A stretch of DNA of 64,000 bases. Origin: Polytrichum commune (taxonomy: Eukaryota; Streptophyta; Polytrichopsida; Polytrichales; Polytrichaceae). The notes beneath the pieces are model-generated. The model saw only the letters and a program-made list of their open reading frames with translations. It was not told the DNA's origin and searched no databases. A program made the position numbers and the translations under genes. The number at the start of each line of letters is the position of its first letter. The stretch's first letter is position 1. The stretch lies in contig OX485803.1 of the NCBI GenBank assembly GCA_950295325.1, positions 7,812,001-7,876,000 on the forward strand, in the 5' to 3' direction. Shown here piece after piece: positions 34,394 to 45,261 of this stretch.

Positions 34394-35050
34394 TCAGTGT
34401 ATTACCTCTCCCTGGTCATGCCTGGACGCCATGGAAGCCTCCACCGCCTCCGCTTGTCGTTCTCTCTTGCCACCGCCTTCTCCGACAATGTCAGCACCCC
34501 TCTCCTGCAAGCGCTCAGTGTCAGGACCTTCTCCTAACCCAACCTCCGCATGTGCATCATGCATAGGTTCATCGATTGGGATAGGAGTAGAGGTATCACC
34601 AGGCCCTCGAGGACCTTCAACATCAGGCATGGGTGTGTCTCTTTCAGACCCATGCTGGTCCATTGAAGACTGAGCGCTAACGGGGTTTGGGTCGGCCGAC
34701 CCAAACTCTCGTGCATCATGAGATTGGCCTTGTTGCACTGTAAGGGGGGGCGGGTTTGGGTCGGACGACCCAAACATGTGGGGGTCGTCCTGCTGATGGG
34801 GCGGGGGGATCACCAGGGGCGGCCGAAGTGGTGGGGGGGTCACAGGTCTAGAAGACCCGGGAAGGCGCCATATATTGGGGTCATCCGCTTGTTGAACCGG
34901 CGGATACGGACGGACGTGGGGGGGAACAATGTGCTGAAAGCTGAAGGAGGATTGCGGCACGGGCTGCGGAGGAATGTTCTGGGGAGGGAAGCCGGGGGGC
35001 AAGTGTGGAAATGAGCCCGGGGGAGCCACCACCAAACCCTGCGCCCACAT
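34394..35050 (-). CDS. Proline-rich frame in phase with, and directly after, the ParB/methyltransferase stop
   Basis: A 218-codon frame starting at ATG 35050, only three bases beyond the TGA (35054-35056) of the upstream gene and in the same reading frame. The N-terminal half is rich in Pro (PPGFPPQNIPPQPVP) and the rest is acidic and Gly-rich. No domain is recognised; it looks disordered. Two 22-bp palindromes (34685-34706 and 34754-34775) lie inside and are translated as FGSADPNP and FGSSDPNP without breaking the frame. Possibilities are a C-terminal extension lost by a recent stop, readthrough, or an untranslated frame. The continuous phase favours a former extension. Confidence 0.45.
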   Translation of the reverse strand: MWAQGLVVAPPGSFPHLPPGFPPQNIPPQPVPQSSFSFQHIVPPHVRPYPPVQQADDPNIWRLPGSSRPVTPPPLRPPLVIPPPHQQDDPHMFGSSDPNPPPLTVQQGQSHDAREFGSADPNPVSAQSSMDQHGSERDTPMPDVEGPRGPGDTSTPIPIDEPMHDAHAEVGLGEGPDTERLQERGADIVGEGGGKRERQAEAVEASMASRHDQGEVIH

Positions 35051-35053
35051 GCC

Positions 35054-38000
35054 TCAAATCACTTGCGTGATCAAGTCCGCACTAGTTGGAGGTTGCGCCA
35101 ATGCCCGCAGTCGCTCTTGCTCCAATAAGAGAGCCCTTAGCTCTGCCACTTCGTTCCGCACTGAGGGTTCTTCAGCAGCGGCCTTTTGCAAGCGGACGCG
35201 TTGTTCTTCGTCCCTTAACATCTTCTCGTTGGCTTCTTGCACGGTGAGGACTTCCGGCTTCACCTTCACTATCCCTGCGAAGGCACCTGGAGAGGAAGGG
35301 TCCGACCTGAGCTGTTTCGCGAGCTCCATGTCGTCCTCGTCTTCGCTGCTAATGGCAATTGTCTCCTCGATGGCATAGTCGCCATAGAGTTTCTTGCCTT
35401 TTAGTTTCCTCCTCTCCCTGAACGCGGCAGTCGCATCCCTGGAGTACATGTCGCGGGCATCATCAACCGTCAGGACGGGCACCAACTTACTTTGTGGAGT
35501 TGCTACCCGCATTGCCTTCTTTCGTTGAGGGGCTTCAGATTCCTGAGTGAAGCCTGTTCCCCCTTCTTCGACCTCGCCCTCCACTTTAGCCTCTTCTTCC
35601 TCCTCTTCCACCTCCTCATCCTCCTCCTCCTCCTCCCCCTCCTCGTCACGCGGTCGCCGAGAGGATGTGCCTGGATGCACTTGGACCAGAGGCTCTGGTA
35701 CAGCAACTGGAACCTTTATGGCCAATTCTTCAGGGTTGACACGCCTCGCCTTATCCAGCGGGCTCTCACCCCCTTCAACAGTCTCCTCGGCGTAGCTCCC
35801 AGGGATCCAGTCTAGTATATCCATCTTCTTCGCCAATGATTTTTGGGCCTTGTAGAATTGGATGTCATTAAGGTCTACATAGCTGTACACGTTCAGCCCC
35901 AGCATCTGCAGAAATCCCACCAGATGTTATTATATGGCATAACATGTGATTCCACCGAAAAGGGGAAGTACATACAAGACCTAATATCAATTGCAAAGGT
36001 TATAGTTTGGGTCGAGCGACCCAAACTAGCATCAGTGTTAGTTTGGGTCGAGCGACCCAAACTAGCATCGGTGTTAGTTTGGGTCGCTCGACCCAAACTA
36101 GCATCGGTGTTAGTTTGGGTCGCTCGACCCAAACTATGAAAACAATTATGGTAAGGAGCTTACCATGCCAGCGAAGACGGGCTTGGTGCCGCCGAAGACG
36201 TTGAATATACAGTCCCCTCTTCTCGTCAAGGCCCTCATTATTCGGAGATAGAATTCCATCCGCAACTCGTCCGAATGGTATATGGCATATTTTGCCTCGT
36301 CGTAGAGGGACTTACTTGCGCCCAGGCCTTCTGGAACTTGGAATAGTTTCTGCATCCGGGTTATGGGGTGGTTCTCCACCTTCAGCAAGGTTGCTTTGAA
36401 CACAAAGTACAAGCACAACAAATTCATGACTTTGGTTTTCTTGTCCTTTAGTGTCGTGTACACCCCCTCCGCCGGTGCAGCAATGTAGTGAGACTTAGAC
36501 ACCGCATACTCAGGCTGCAATTTCCTCACAATTTCATACACCTGCTCTGCTCTCCTATCCTCTACTATCCACAGCCACATATCGACCTCCCTAAGCTTAG
36601 GGCTTGCATACTCCACGAACTTCGACATGAAGGGCTCGTAGAAGGGTGTACCCATTGTGCCCTCAAACGTACTCCCAGGAATGCTCCGGAAGTCTATTAT
36701 ACCAAAGGGGAACCGGTCCGCTGCTCTTACTCGTATTTCTTTCCTGGAATCAAGGCCGGGCCATCCCTGGATTTTAATAGGGTCAAAAGCGACAAGGTTG
36801 AAATGCGCATCCCCCTCAAAACTTACAATCTTCTTCTCCTTTATAAAGTTTGAGAAGGCACGCGTCGAGTGTTCTGGAAGAGCCAGGTTCTTCCCACCCT
36901 TCACCAGTTTTGACTTTAGGAAGTCTTCTCCTGCCTCCCTGATCAGAGCTGCCATGGATGCACTGGTGAAGTTGTATTCAGCCTTGAACGCTCTCCAGTT
37001 CACCTCGTTCACCTCGTCATCGACAAAAATGTTCTTTTCCGGGATTAGCTTCTGCAGCTCCTGGACGATCGTTGTTTTCTTCTTCCTATTCTCCGCCCAT
37101 TCCTTCATTGTGTAGCATGAAGGAACAAAGGATTTCGGCTTGGTGAAGACTATTTTGGGGTACACCCAAAATCTCTTAGGGGTCGGGTTGTTGTGCAAGA
37201 TGTGCATTGCCGCCTTCCCCATTTCCGCCTCCGAAAGACCCTGCAGACTTCTAAAGAATTCTCTCATGAGAGGCTTCATCGCCTTGAATCGAGAGGACGA
37301 GTTGAAGAGGTTGCATGTGTCAGGATCCATGAGATCCCCTGTCTCGTGTTTCTCAAACACTGTCTTCCACTTCTGCCAAACCATGTCGGATGATGTAATC
37401 AAGTAGATCTCTCCTCTTAGCTCATTGTACTTCTTTTGCTTGTGACTTGAATTGTCAATTGAGGAGAACTTGTTTATCATTTGGTATTTGAAAAGCTGCA
37501 CAAGAGCATAGAATGCGTGTTAATTCTCAATATGTTGTTTCCAAACAAAGAAGAAAAATGATGAACAACAAACTGCGTAGACAAACACAAACTAAAACAC
37601 AAGGTTTGGGTCGAGCGACCCAAACTGTATGAAGAAACACAAGGTTTGGGTCGAGCGACCCAAACTGTATGAAGAAACACAAGGTTTGGGTCGAGCGACC
37701 CAAACTGTATGAAGAAACGCAAAGTTTGGGTCGAGCGACCCAAACTGTATGAAGAAACGCAAAGTTTGGGTCGAGCGACCCAAACTGTATGAAGAAACCC
37801 AAAGTTTGGGTCGAGTGACCCAAACTCTGTTTGAGAAACAATGCTCACCTCCCACTTTGGATTCTTGTCTTTTGCATTCTCCCTTTCCTTGGGAGGCCGG
37901 CCGTAGAACTCCCACACATCCCGCGATGCCATAATGTTCCTAATCCAAGAAGCTTGATATGCCCGCTTCTTGTTATTCATGTTGAAATAGCGGGAGATAT

Positions 38001-39177
38001 CGCTCAGCCGGGTTTCGTCGTCCGACCACACGACCAATGCCTTCCATACCTTCAATTTTTCCTTTAGACCATTAGGATCATTCCACTCCGTCATCAGTTG
38101 AAGTTTCTTTGAAGCTTCAACACTGTGCTGACCGTCAATCAGCCAAAAATCGCCTTTCTCTATAGAAGGCCACATATCCGGTGTAGGCATTCTTTTGTGT
38201 CCCTGAGGCATGACAACAATAGTCTGCCTATCATGTTTAAACTGGTCGCTCACCATCTGGGCGATTAACCAATCAACATACGCATCTTCCTTTGCCCGAA
38301 CGCACTTCTCTGGTGGCGCTAGGTGGCATTGTGCGATGTTGACATCAAACTTGAATTCTCTGCCCATGAAAAAACAATGTAAACACTTGGTGTCGAAATT
38401 GTTGAGTATTTTCTGGATCTCCGATGGCTCCACTCCTTCCCCGGGCTTGGGCATACGTAGCTCCGGTGAAACAGGCTCATCTGTCATGGCAGATACTGAC
38501 TCTCTCGGCCTCTTAGATGGTGTCGTCTGCCGGCTTTGTGATGGCGTCGGTGTTTCACTATCAGCAGGAGTTGTCGTAGATGTTGTTCTCCTCGAGTCAG
38601 CTGGAACCGGTCGGGGCTTCCTCACTGTTTGAGGTCTTGACGACCCTGCGCCCTCTTCAGCAGTCGCCTTGCGCCTCACAGCTTGTTGAGATTTTGACTT
38701 GCTTTGCTGGGTCTTGTTTATTGCGTTGATTGCCTGCTTAAGTTTAGTGAACCTGGTTGCAACCTTCGTGTTTGAAATGATCGCATCTATGAAGATTGTA
38801 TCCGGTTTAACAATGTCTGGCTCAGCGCAGGATTCCTTCACGTATACCGGATCGAATGGCTCGGCTTGCTCATGCATGAACATGTGCACATTTTCCAGAG
38901 AAGAGTTTTCCAGGATGACGTCAACGTGCTCTCCTAGAGCATGAACTGATGCCACCTCCCATCCCGTCAAAGCATCCCATGTGTGTTGCTCCTCCGTGCC
39001 AACCTTCAAAACAAGGAGGATTTTGAATTGAACTGCCTTTACTACAAGAAAGGACCATGCAATTACAAGGTCTTCTTTTGCTACGTAGGATTGGTTTTTA
39101 GGAGTTTCGTGCTCCTGCCAGATCGCGTCTGGTGCCGGCTTGAACCATCGTTCTCCAGGTCTTTTCTTGGGGGGCAT
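35054..39177 (-). CDS. ParB-like domain fused to a degenerate N6/N4 DNA-methyltransferase-like domain
   Basis: Three exons, all phase 0: 39177-37849 (ATG just after a TTGCAG acceptor), 37495-36164 and 35905-35054, giving about 1,170 residues. Residues 345-352 (WLIDGQHS) match the DGQH motif of ParB/sulfiredoxin-like domains. Exon 2 resembles a beta-class (permuted) DNA methyltransferase. Its likely motif I, GDCIFNVFGG, is followed across intron 2 by MLGLNVYSYVDLN, like FxGxG plus the acidic motif II. The expected DPPY motif is replaced by IIDFRSIPG, so methylation activity is doubtful. Residues 160-250 are Ser/Thr/Pro-rich. The C-terminus has an acidic Glu-rich run and a coiled-coil-like segment. 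Both introns are filled with tandem palindromes (36005-36134, 37604-37825). Domain calls are by motif only. It could be a domesticated or mobile-element protein. Confidence 0.7.
36005..36134. repeat. Four palindromes, 36-bp period, in intron 2
   Basis: Four perfect 22-bp palindromes start at 36005, 36041, 36077 and 36113, separated by a 14-bp spacer TAGCATC(A/G)GTGTTA. The first two have core AG and the last two core CT, as if half the array were flipped. They fill most of intron 2 of the ParB/methyltransferase gene. Confidence 0.97.
37604..37825. repeat. Six palindromes, 40-bp period, in intron 1
   Basis: Copies start at 37604, 37644, 37684, 37724, 37764 and 37804, all with core AG, separated by an 18-bp spacer TGTATGAAGAAAC followed by CAAAG/ACAAG variants. 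The last copy has one arm mismatch. The spacer is unlike those of the other arrays, so this array grew locally within intron 1. Confidence 0.97.
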
Positions 39178-39201
39178 CTGCAAGTAGAAATACATATGTT
39201 A

Positions 39202-39957
39202 GTTTTGGTCGGGCGACCCAAACTCTTTCAAATCATATAGGCTTATGTCTGGGTTTAGTAACATTTATATATGGGGTTACTTTTCACAGGTTTGGGTTGA
39301 ACGACCCAAACCTGTGCCTACAATGGCTAATGAATAATATATTATTTGGCTACGAAAACCAATCTTTAAGTTCATGGATACAACAATCATCACGAGCTAC
39401 TGTTCTAGTTGTGGGTCATTTCATTATTGCTTGGGTGTTTGAGTTGTTGTTTATAAGTGTAAGTATTGTTTGTAAGCAGTAAAAATTTACGCAAAGTTTG
39501 GGTCGTTCGACCCAAACTTTGTAGCGGTATGGAATGATCGGCTATGGCCTTAGATCATACCCAAGATGATGATTACCTAAATTATGAATTACCATTTCAT
39601 GCGCTGTTTGGGTCGAACGACCCAAACTCTGCAGATGGATTGGGTCGAGTGACCCAAAGCATGTGCTAGTTTGGGTCGAGCGACCCAAACTCTGCAGATG
39701 GATTGGGTCGATAGGGTTAGATATTCACCCAAGATGATGATTAAATTAATTATAAATAAACATTTGATGCGGAGTTTGGCTAAACCCTAGACCCAAACAA
39801 TGCTTATGGTTTGGGTCGAGCGACCCAAACTCTGCAGATGGATTGGCGCCCACGACCCAGAGCATCTGCTAGTTTGGGTCGAACGACCCAAACCATCTTT
39901 AGAGTTTGGGTCGAACGATCCAAACCAGCTGGAGAGTTTGGGTCGCTCTACCCAAAC
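39202..39957. repeat. Scattered palindrome cluster upstream of the ParB/methyltransferase gene
   Basis: Full or near-full copies lie at about 39202, 39290, 39496, 39606, 39669, 39809, 39872, 39904 and 39936, plus partial ones near 39640 and 39700. Cores vary (AG, AA, TT, GG, CT) and some arms carry mutations. TCTGCAGATGGATTGG recurs between copies. The cluster lies in the 5' intron or promoter region of the gene that starts at 39177. Confidence 0.9.
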
Positions 39958-40559
39958 CAGCTGCAGAGTTTAGTGTTTTAGGGTTTCAAACTGAAGTTTG
40001 GGTCGTCTCTCGAAACACTTTTGATTCCAGAGACCTTTATAATGTGTTTACGCAGCATATACAATGCTTATGCATTGTAGATGCTGCGAAACTCTAAAGA
40101 AATTGACACACATAAAGAAGTTGAAGAAATCACCTTGCTTTGCAAACTACACAACAAGCTGCTGTTGGAAGCAGTTCTAACAAGCTAGTCTTGGAAGCTG
40201 ATTCTAGAAAGGATTGGATATCAGAAAACTAAGAACGCCTCACAAACATTCACTCTGAATTGAAGAAGCTTTCACAAACATTCACTCTGAATTAAACAAT
40301 CCCTCACAAACATTCACTCTGAATGTAACAAGTGTTTACAAACATGAACAAAGAAGCTATCTGAAGGCCACACATGCATCCTGATTTTCGAACAATCATT
40401 CTAATTCCGAAATCACTCTACACTCACACATGAATGTTTCTAAGACCAGGAGGAACTGACACAACCACTTTGAAACAACACTCACACTCCAAAACAACAA
40501 AGACGTTCTGAAATGGCTAAAATGTATAGACTTTAATACAAAAACAAACCCTAAACTCA

Positions 40560-40980
40560 TACTACACTCAGAACTCGGTCAATGCGCACTCAATGAACAA
40601 CAAAATAGATCAAAAGAAGAGGAGGAGTGAAAGAGAGAATGAGATAATGATGAAGAGGGAAGGAGAGAGGGAATGCGAGTTCGACAAGGAGAGAGAGAAT
40701 GCAAGGGAGGAGGCGGCGCTTTCAAGAGCGGCGGCGCCTCCAGAAAGTATGAGGAACGTACAAAGGAGGAGGAGCTTGGAGCGGAGGAGAGAGAAGGAGA
40801 AAGTGCGGAGGGGAGAGTGAAAGGGGGAAGGTCACTCAAGGGCGGGACCCATTCGGGCCGGCGCCTTTCGTGTCCGTTCGGCTCATGGCCGCCACGTGTC
40901 ACGGGGCGCTCCATGGCCCAAACGAATACACAATCTGAGCCATTGGAGAGCCCCAAGCCCATCGACGGTCGATAGGCCTC
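40560..40980 (-). promoter_or_regulatory. Pyrimidine-rich (minus strand) probable leader or promoter region
   Basis: The minus strand reads as long CT-rich runs for about 250 bp, like plant promoter Y-patches and leaders, followed by a GC-rich stretch. It lies about 1.4 kb before the ParB/methyltransferase start, which is preceded by an intron acceptor, so a 5' untranslated exon here is plausible. No TATA box was singled out. Confidence 0.3.
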
Positions 40981-42446
40981 GCAGGTGGGTATCCTTTAGC
41001 CACCTATCCCATACCATCCTTGAGGATACTAAAAAACCTTTATAGCCTAAGGTTTTTAATTTAATGGTCCCCCGATGGATTTGCTAATATCAAATAATGA
41101 AACTGTATTGGTTTTGTAATTTTAGTAATCTACACATATGCATGAATCGAGAATGATAGATACTAGACTAAGAGGAGTATTTAATAATTATATTGCAATC
41201 CTCGTAGGCAATTACATAATGGAATAATATAACTATGGTAACCATTTACACAATGAATGGTTTCGAGTTATATATTGTAATTATCTATGAAGGTTGTTGG
41301 TAAAGGACAATGCTATAGCCTACGATGGATCCGTTAACACATACCATTGAACTAAATCTAATTATACAAGTTTATGTAGTGTCATTCATTATAATATGGA
41401 ATTATGCAATATTAAGTGTTGACAACTTAATATCATTGTTGTTTGCGAAAAGCAACAAAGATGTTGTTTGATTTATAGCATGATGGAACATTAACATACT
41501 TATTTACAAGTTTACATATTTATGAGATACAAATATATTGAAGCGGGTGTTTTTGCTGAAGAACCCAATTAAGAACTCATATGAAGATGGTTTAGGTAGG
41601 ACGACCCAAACATTAGACAATGTTGTTGTTGTTCATATATTTAGTTGAGACAAGATAAAGTCTACAAATATTGAATATAGTGATAGTAAATGAGAGAAGC
41701 ACCATGTATACAAATATGAAGCTATCAAATACTAATATGTGGAGTTCAACATTATATGAAGCCATTTAAGCAATCACTTTGTTGTTGGATGATCCCTCCA
41801 CATATATTAAACAACATATCTTATTAGGAAATGAGGCACAAATTACAGTAGATGGTGTTCTATATGGAAGCCACACGGGTAGGTCACTCTAAGGCATTTT
41901 TGTGCACCACGTGCGGCTCAGGGTTTTTTGTTTTGGGGCTATTTACCTTCAAGGGTTGAATTAAAGCCTCCCTATAATTACTTGAATTTCAAAAATGGCC
42001 CATTTGTTTGCACCCTTCCATTACTTATATTGTCCAAGTCACTGCAATTTTTTGTACTCTATATTCCTTTTAAGTAATAAAAGCTAATCTACTTCATGTT
42101 AAGGGAAACCATGGAAACAAAGAAGGGTGCAAACAATAATATCATTGCAAACAAAGTTATGAAGAAAACACATAGGAGACCATAGCAAACATTATACTAA
42201 ACATACCTTCTAGGAACCTTATCTTCAGCCCCTATATTAATTTTACAAAAAAATAATGGCCCACATTTTATGTCCATCTAACTTACTTATAATGGGATTG
42301 TCTACATTTAATGGCCCCTTCATTATTTGGAATTCCTTTATAATTTTTATTTCAAATGATTTCAATCCTCTCTATATTATGCCGCACGTCGTTTTTAAAA
42401 TGCACTAAGTGACCTACCCGTGGGAAGCAACCCTGAACAACTACGA

Positions 42447-42478
42447 GGGTGTAGGGTGTAGGGTTTAGGGTTTAGGGT
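42447..42478 (+). repeat. Telomere-like TTTAGGG motifs
   Basis: GGGTGTAGGGTGTAGGG followed by two GTTTAGG units resembles the plant telomere repeat. It is short and interstitial. Isolated telo-box motifs also occur near 12415, 11630 and 44070. Confidence 0.6.
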
Positions 42479-43587
42479 ATATAAATGTGTCTTGTTGCAC
42501 TCGAAGCCATAAATGAATGGCGCATAGGTCAAATGAGGGGGCCAAGTCGCTTGTGGTTCTAAAAACAAATGTATATAGATATCACAATAGTCTAATTCAT
42601 GAACATGAACGTTGGTTACATTTCATGTTATGTTTGTTATGTATGTTATGTTACGTCGTAGATGCGTTCATATTTAGTGTATAAATCTCTAAATATCTTA
42701 TTTAGTGTAGTGACACTAGAACACACCAACATGTATTTAAGGACATGTTCTGCTCAACTTGCATTGAATAGATACAACTATATATGTTTAGATTTTTCAT
42801 CAAACATTTGTTAAAACAAATAAAGTTGATTACATTTTTTTTGGTAAGCCAAATCAATAAAAACTATAGGTACAAAACACAACTACAATAAGTATGATAT
42901 TTAGTGTTTGATACACTAAATACAAGTGAATACACAATATATCAATAACCATATGAAAGTAATAAACATTAAATATAAGCTATAGTAATATGTGGCATTG
43001 ACATGTTTGAATTTAGTGTTAGTAAGGATGTGAAAAGAAGAAATATACGTGAGAGTAGAAGGTAGCAACACATTTACTTCTAACACTAACTGTCATAGGA
43101 TTGAAAATTAATGTTGAGCATGTAAGGGTGGTAACCATAGTCCGCCAAGAGCCTAAGGCTAGTGTAAATGCAGCCTACAAAATTTGTGACTTAGCCTATA
43201 AAATTTTGAAAGTGTAGGACAAAGAGCCTATGGACAATTTTAAAACATAGGATATCAACCTATGTGGTAAAAAACATGTAGGAAATTTTGCCTACAAAGT
43301 TTTTAAAAGAGCGGATTTTAGCCATTCATCCTTCTTCAAATTGGGAAATTAGTTGGCCTAAGTACATATCTTTAGGCTAATACTCGGGGCTCTTGAGTGG
43401 CACATAGGCGGATATCAATAATAGCCCTGACTCCCTCCCCGTCGATCTTTACAAATACCACAGCCCAAGCCCCATCACCGCATAGAGGTTGAATCAGAAG
43501 ATGGTGAGGACTTTCACCCTTAAACTCATTTGAATTTTAGCAACCTTTCATAACTTATAATCAACTCTTTAAAAAGGAGTTGGTTAA

Positions 43588-43642
43588 TCCTTGGCCTTCA
43601 AACGTGGTGAAGGGCTTAGCCAGGTTCAATTCCTGCCAAGGA
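43588..43642 (+). other. tRNA-like relic
   Basis: TCCTTGG at 43588 pairs with CCAAGGA at 43636-43642, and between them lies a good B-box GGTTCAATTCC (43623-43633) in a short CAGG...CCTG stem. The total is only about 55 nt and no anticodon arm fits, so this is a truncated tRNA or SINE relic rather than a functional tRNA gene. Confidence 0.35.
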
Positions 43643-44350
43643 TACCACTTAGTACTCAAATTTTGAATTTAAAGCCTACAACATTAAAAGATATGAAGGA
43701 TTTTAACCTACTAAAAATTAGTTTTAAAGGCAATTGGCAGGTAACTTAAAAACTCAAAAGGTTTTCAACTTACAAAAATTTGATATTGTAGGATGCAACC
43801 TATGCCATGAGGGAAATAGCCTATGCCCTTTTAAAGAGGTAGGCAATTAACCTCAATAACTTCAAAAACTTTTCGGACACTGGTGGTAACAACACTACAT
43901 ATAATCAAATCCACACATCATATTTTGTGTAGTTATTTAATAGCGGAATTAGGAGGTTAGTTGTCCAAGGTCATTTGATGGTTGGCGCCACGAAGAGGCA
44001 AGCTAAATATGGATGCTCTATTACCAACAAGAAGCGGGAAATTCTGTCAGAAGGTTTGAACTTAGGTTTAGGGTTTACGTTCGGGCGGGAAAGGGATCCA
44101 AAGAGGAAGGCCAAGGCGGAGGCGGGTAGTATAAAGTACCAAACCCCCCAAACTTTGCTCCTTTTTTCTCATCTCTCCATTCTGAAATGGTTGCAAGCTC
44201 TCTCAAGTAGTGGTGGAGTGCAAGGTTCGTGTATGCATCCGTTGATGAGTAGCTAATTACAACAGCCATGCACGGCCTGAATTCTTCCAATTAGTATCCA
44301 CGTAGCTGAATATGGAAGATTACCGCAATTTAAGGCATAATTTGCGGAAT

Positions 44351-45261
44351 GTTTGGGTCGCTCGACCCAAACCCACCCCCATAGTGAGGTTTGGGTCGAG
44401 CGACCCAAACCCACCCCCATAGTGAGGTTTGGGTCGAGCGACCCAAACCCACCCCTATCACGGGCTGGGCCTGGATTAGCAAGCCCATCCTATCACGAGG
44501 TTTGGGTCGCTCGACCCAAACCCACCCCCTCTCACGGGTTGGGCCTGGATTAGCAGGCCCATCCTGTAACGAGGTTTGGGTCGCTCGACCCAAACACACC
44601 TCCATTGTGAGGTTTGGGTCGAGCGACCCAAACCCACCCCTGTCACGGGTTGGGCCTGGATTAGCAGGCCCATCCTGTCACGAGGTTTGGGTCGCTCGAC
44701 CCAAACCCACCTCCATTATGAGGTTTGGGTCGCTCGACCCAAACCCACCTCCATTATGAGGTTTGGGTCGAGCGACCCAAACCCACCGCTATCACGCGCT
44801 GGGCCTGGATTGCCAGGCCCATCCTGTCATGAGGTTTGGGTCGCACGACCCAAACACACCTCCATTGTGAGGTTTGGGGCGAGCGACCCAAACCCACCCC
44901 TGTCAGGGGTTGGGCCTGGATTAGCAGGCCCATCCTGTCACGAGGTTTGGGTCGAGCGACCCAAACCCACCCCTATCAAGGGCTGGGTCTGGATTACCAG
45001 GCCCATCCTGTCACGAGGTTTGGGTCGAGCAACCCAAACCCACCCCTATCAAGGGCTGGGTCTGGATTACCAGGCCCATCCTGTCACGAGGTTTGGGTCG
45101 CTCGACCCAAACACACCTCCATTGTGAGGTTTGGGTCGAGCGACCCAAACCCACCTCCATTGTGAGGTTTGGGTCGAGCGACCCAAACCCACCCCTGTCA
45201 CGGGTTGGGCCTGGATTAGCAGGCCCATCCTATCACGAGGTTTGGGTTGCTCGACCCAAAC
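44351..45261. repeat. Seventeen-copy palindrome array with two alternating spacer types
   Basis: Seventeen copies of the 22-bp palindrome, most with perfect arms and core AG or CT in mixed order. Spacers are of two kinds: a short one of 16 bp (CCACCTCCATTGTGAG) and a long one of about 51 bp that shares the first bases and contains its own inverted motif GGGCCTGGATTAGCAGGCCC. The array ends 192 bp before the ATG of the DUF7869 gene, so it lies in that gene's promoter or 5' intron. Confidence 0.97.

Larger units (their letters stand above)
40981..44350. other. No protein gene recognised
   Basis: AT-rich intergenic sequence. Near 41560-41660 it resembles the tandem units at 31733-32058, including a decayed palindrome (TTTAGGTAGGACGACCCAAAC split by mutations). 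Near 41630-41690 it resembles 48970-49050. The TTTAGTGTAG motifs around 42660-42910 are relatives of MITE M1. Confidence 0.5.

Noticed and set aside
35492-37406. Plus-strand frames opposite the ParB/methyltransferase gene
   Set aside because: They overlap the supported minus-strand exons and show low-complexity or unrelated composition.
34105-39177. Bacterial plasmid or phage contamination because of the ParB/methyltransferase fusion
   Set aside because: The gene has GT-AG introns in phase 0, an AATAAA signal and eukaryotic repeats on all sides.
44351-45261. CRISPR-like appearance of regularly spaced palindromic repeats
   Set aside because: Spacers are repeated copies of two sequences rather than unique, there are no cas genes, and the context is a spliced plant genome.
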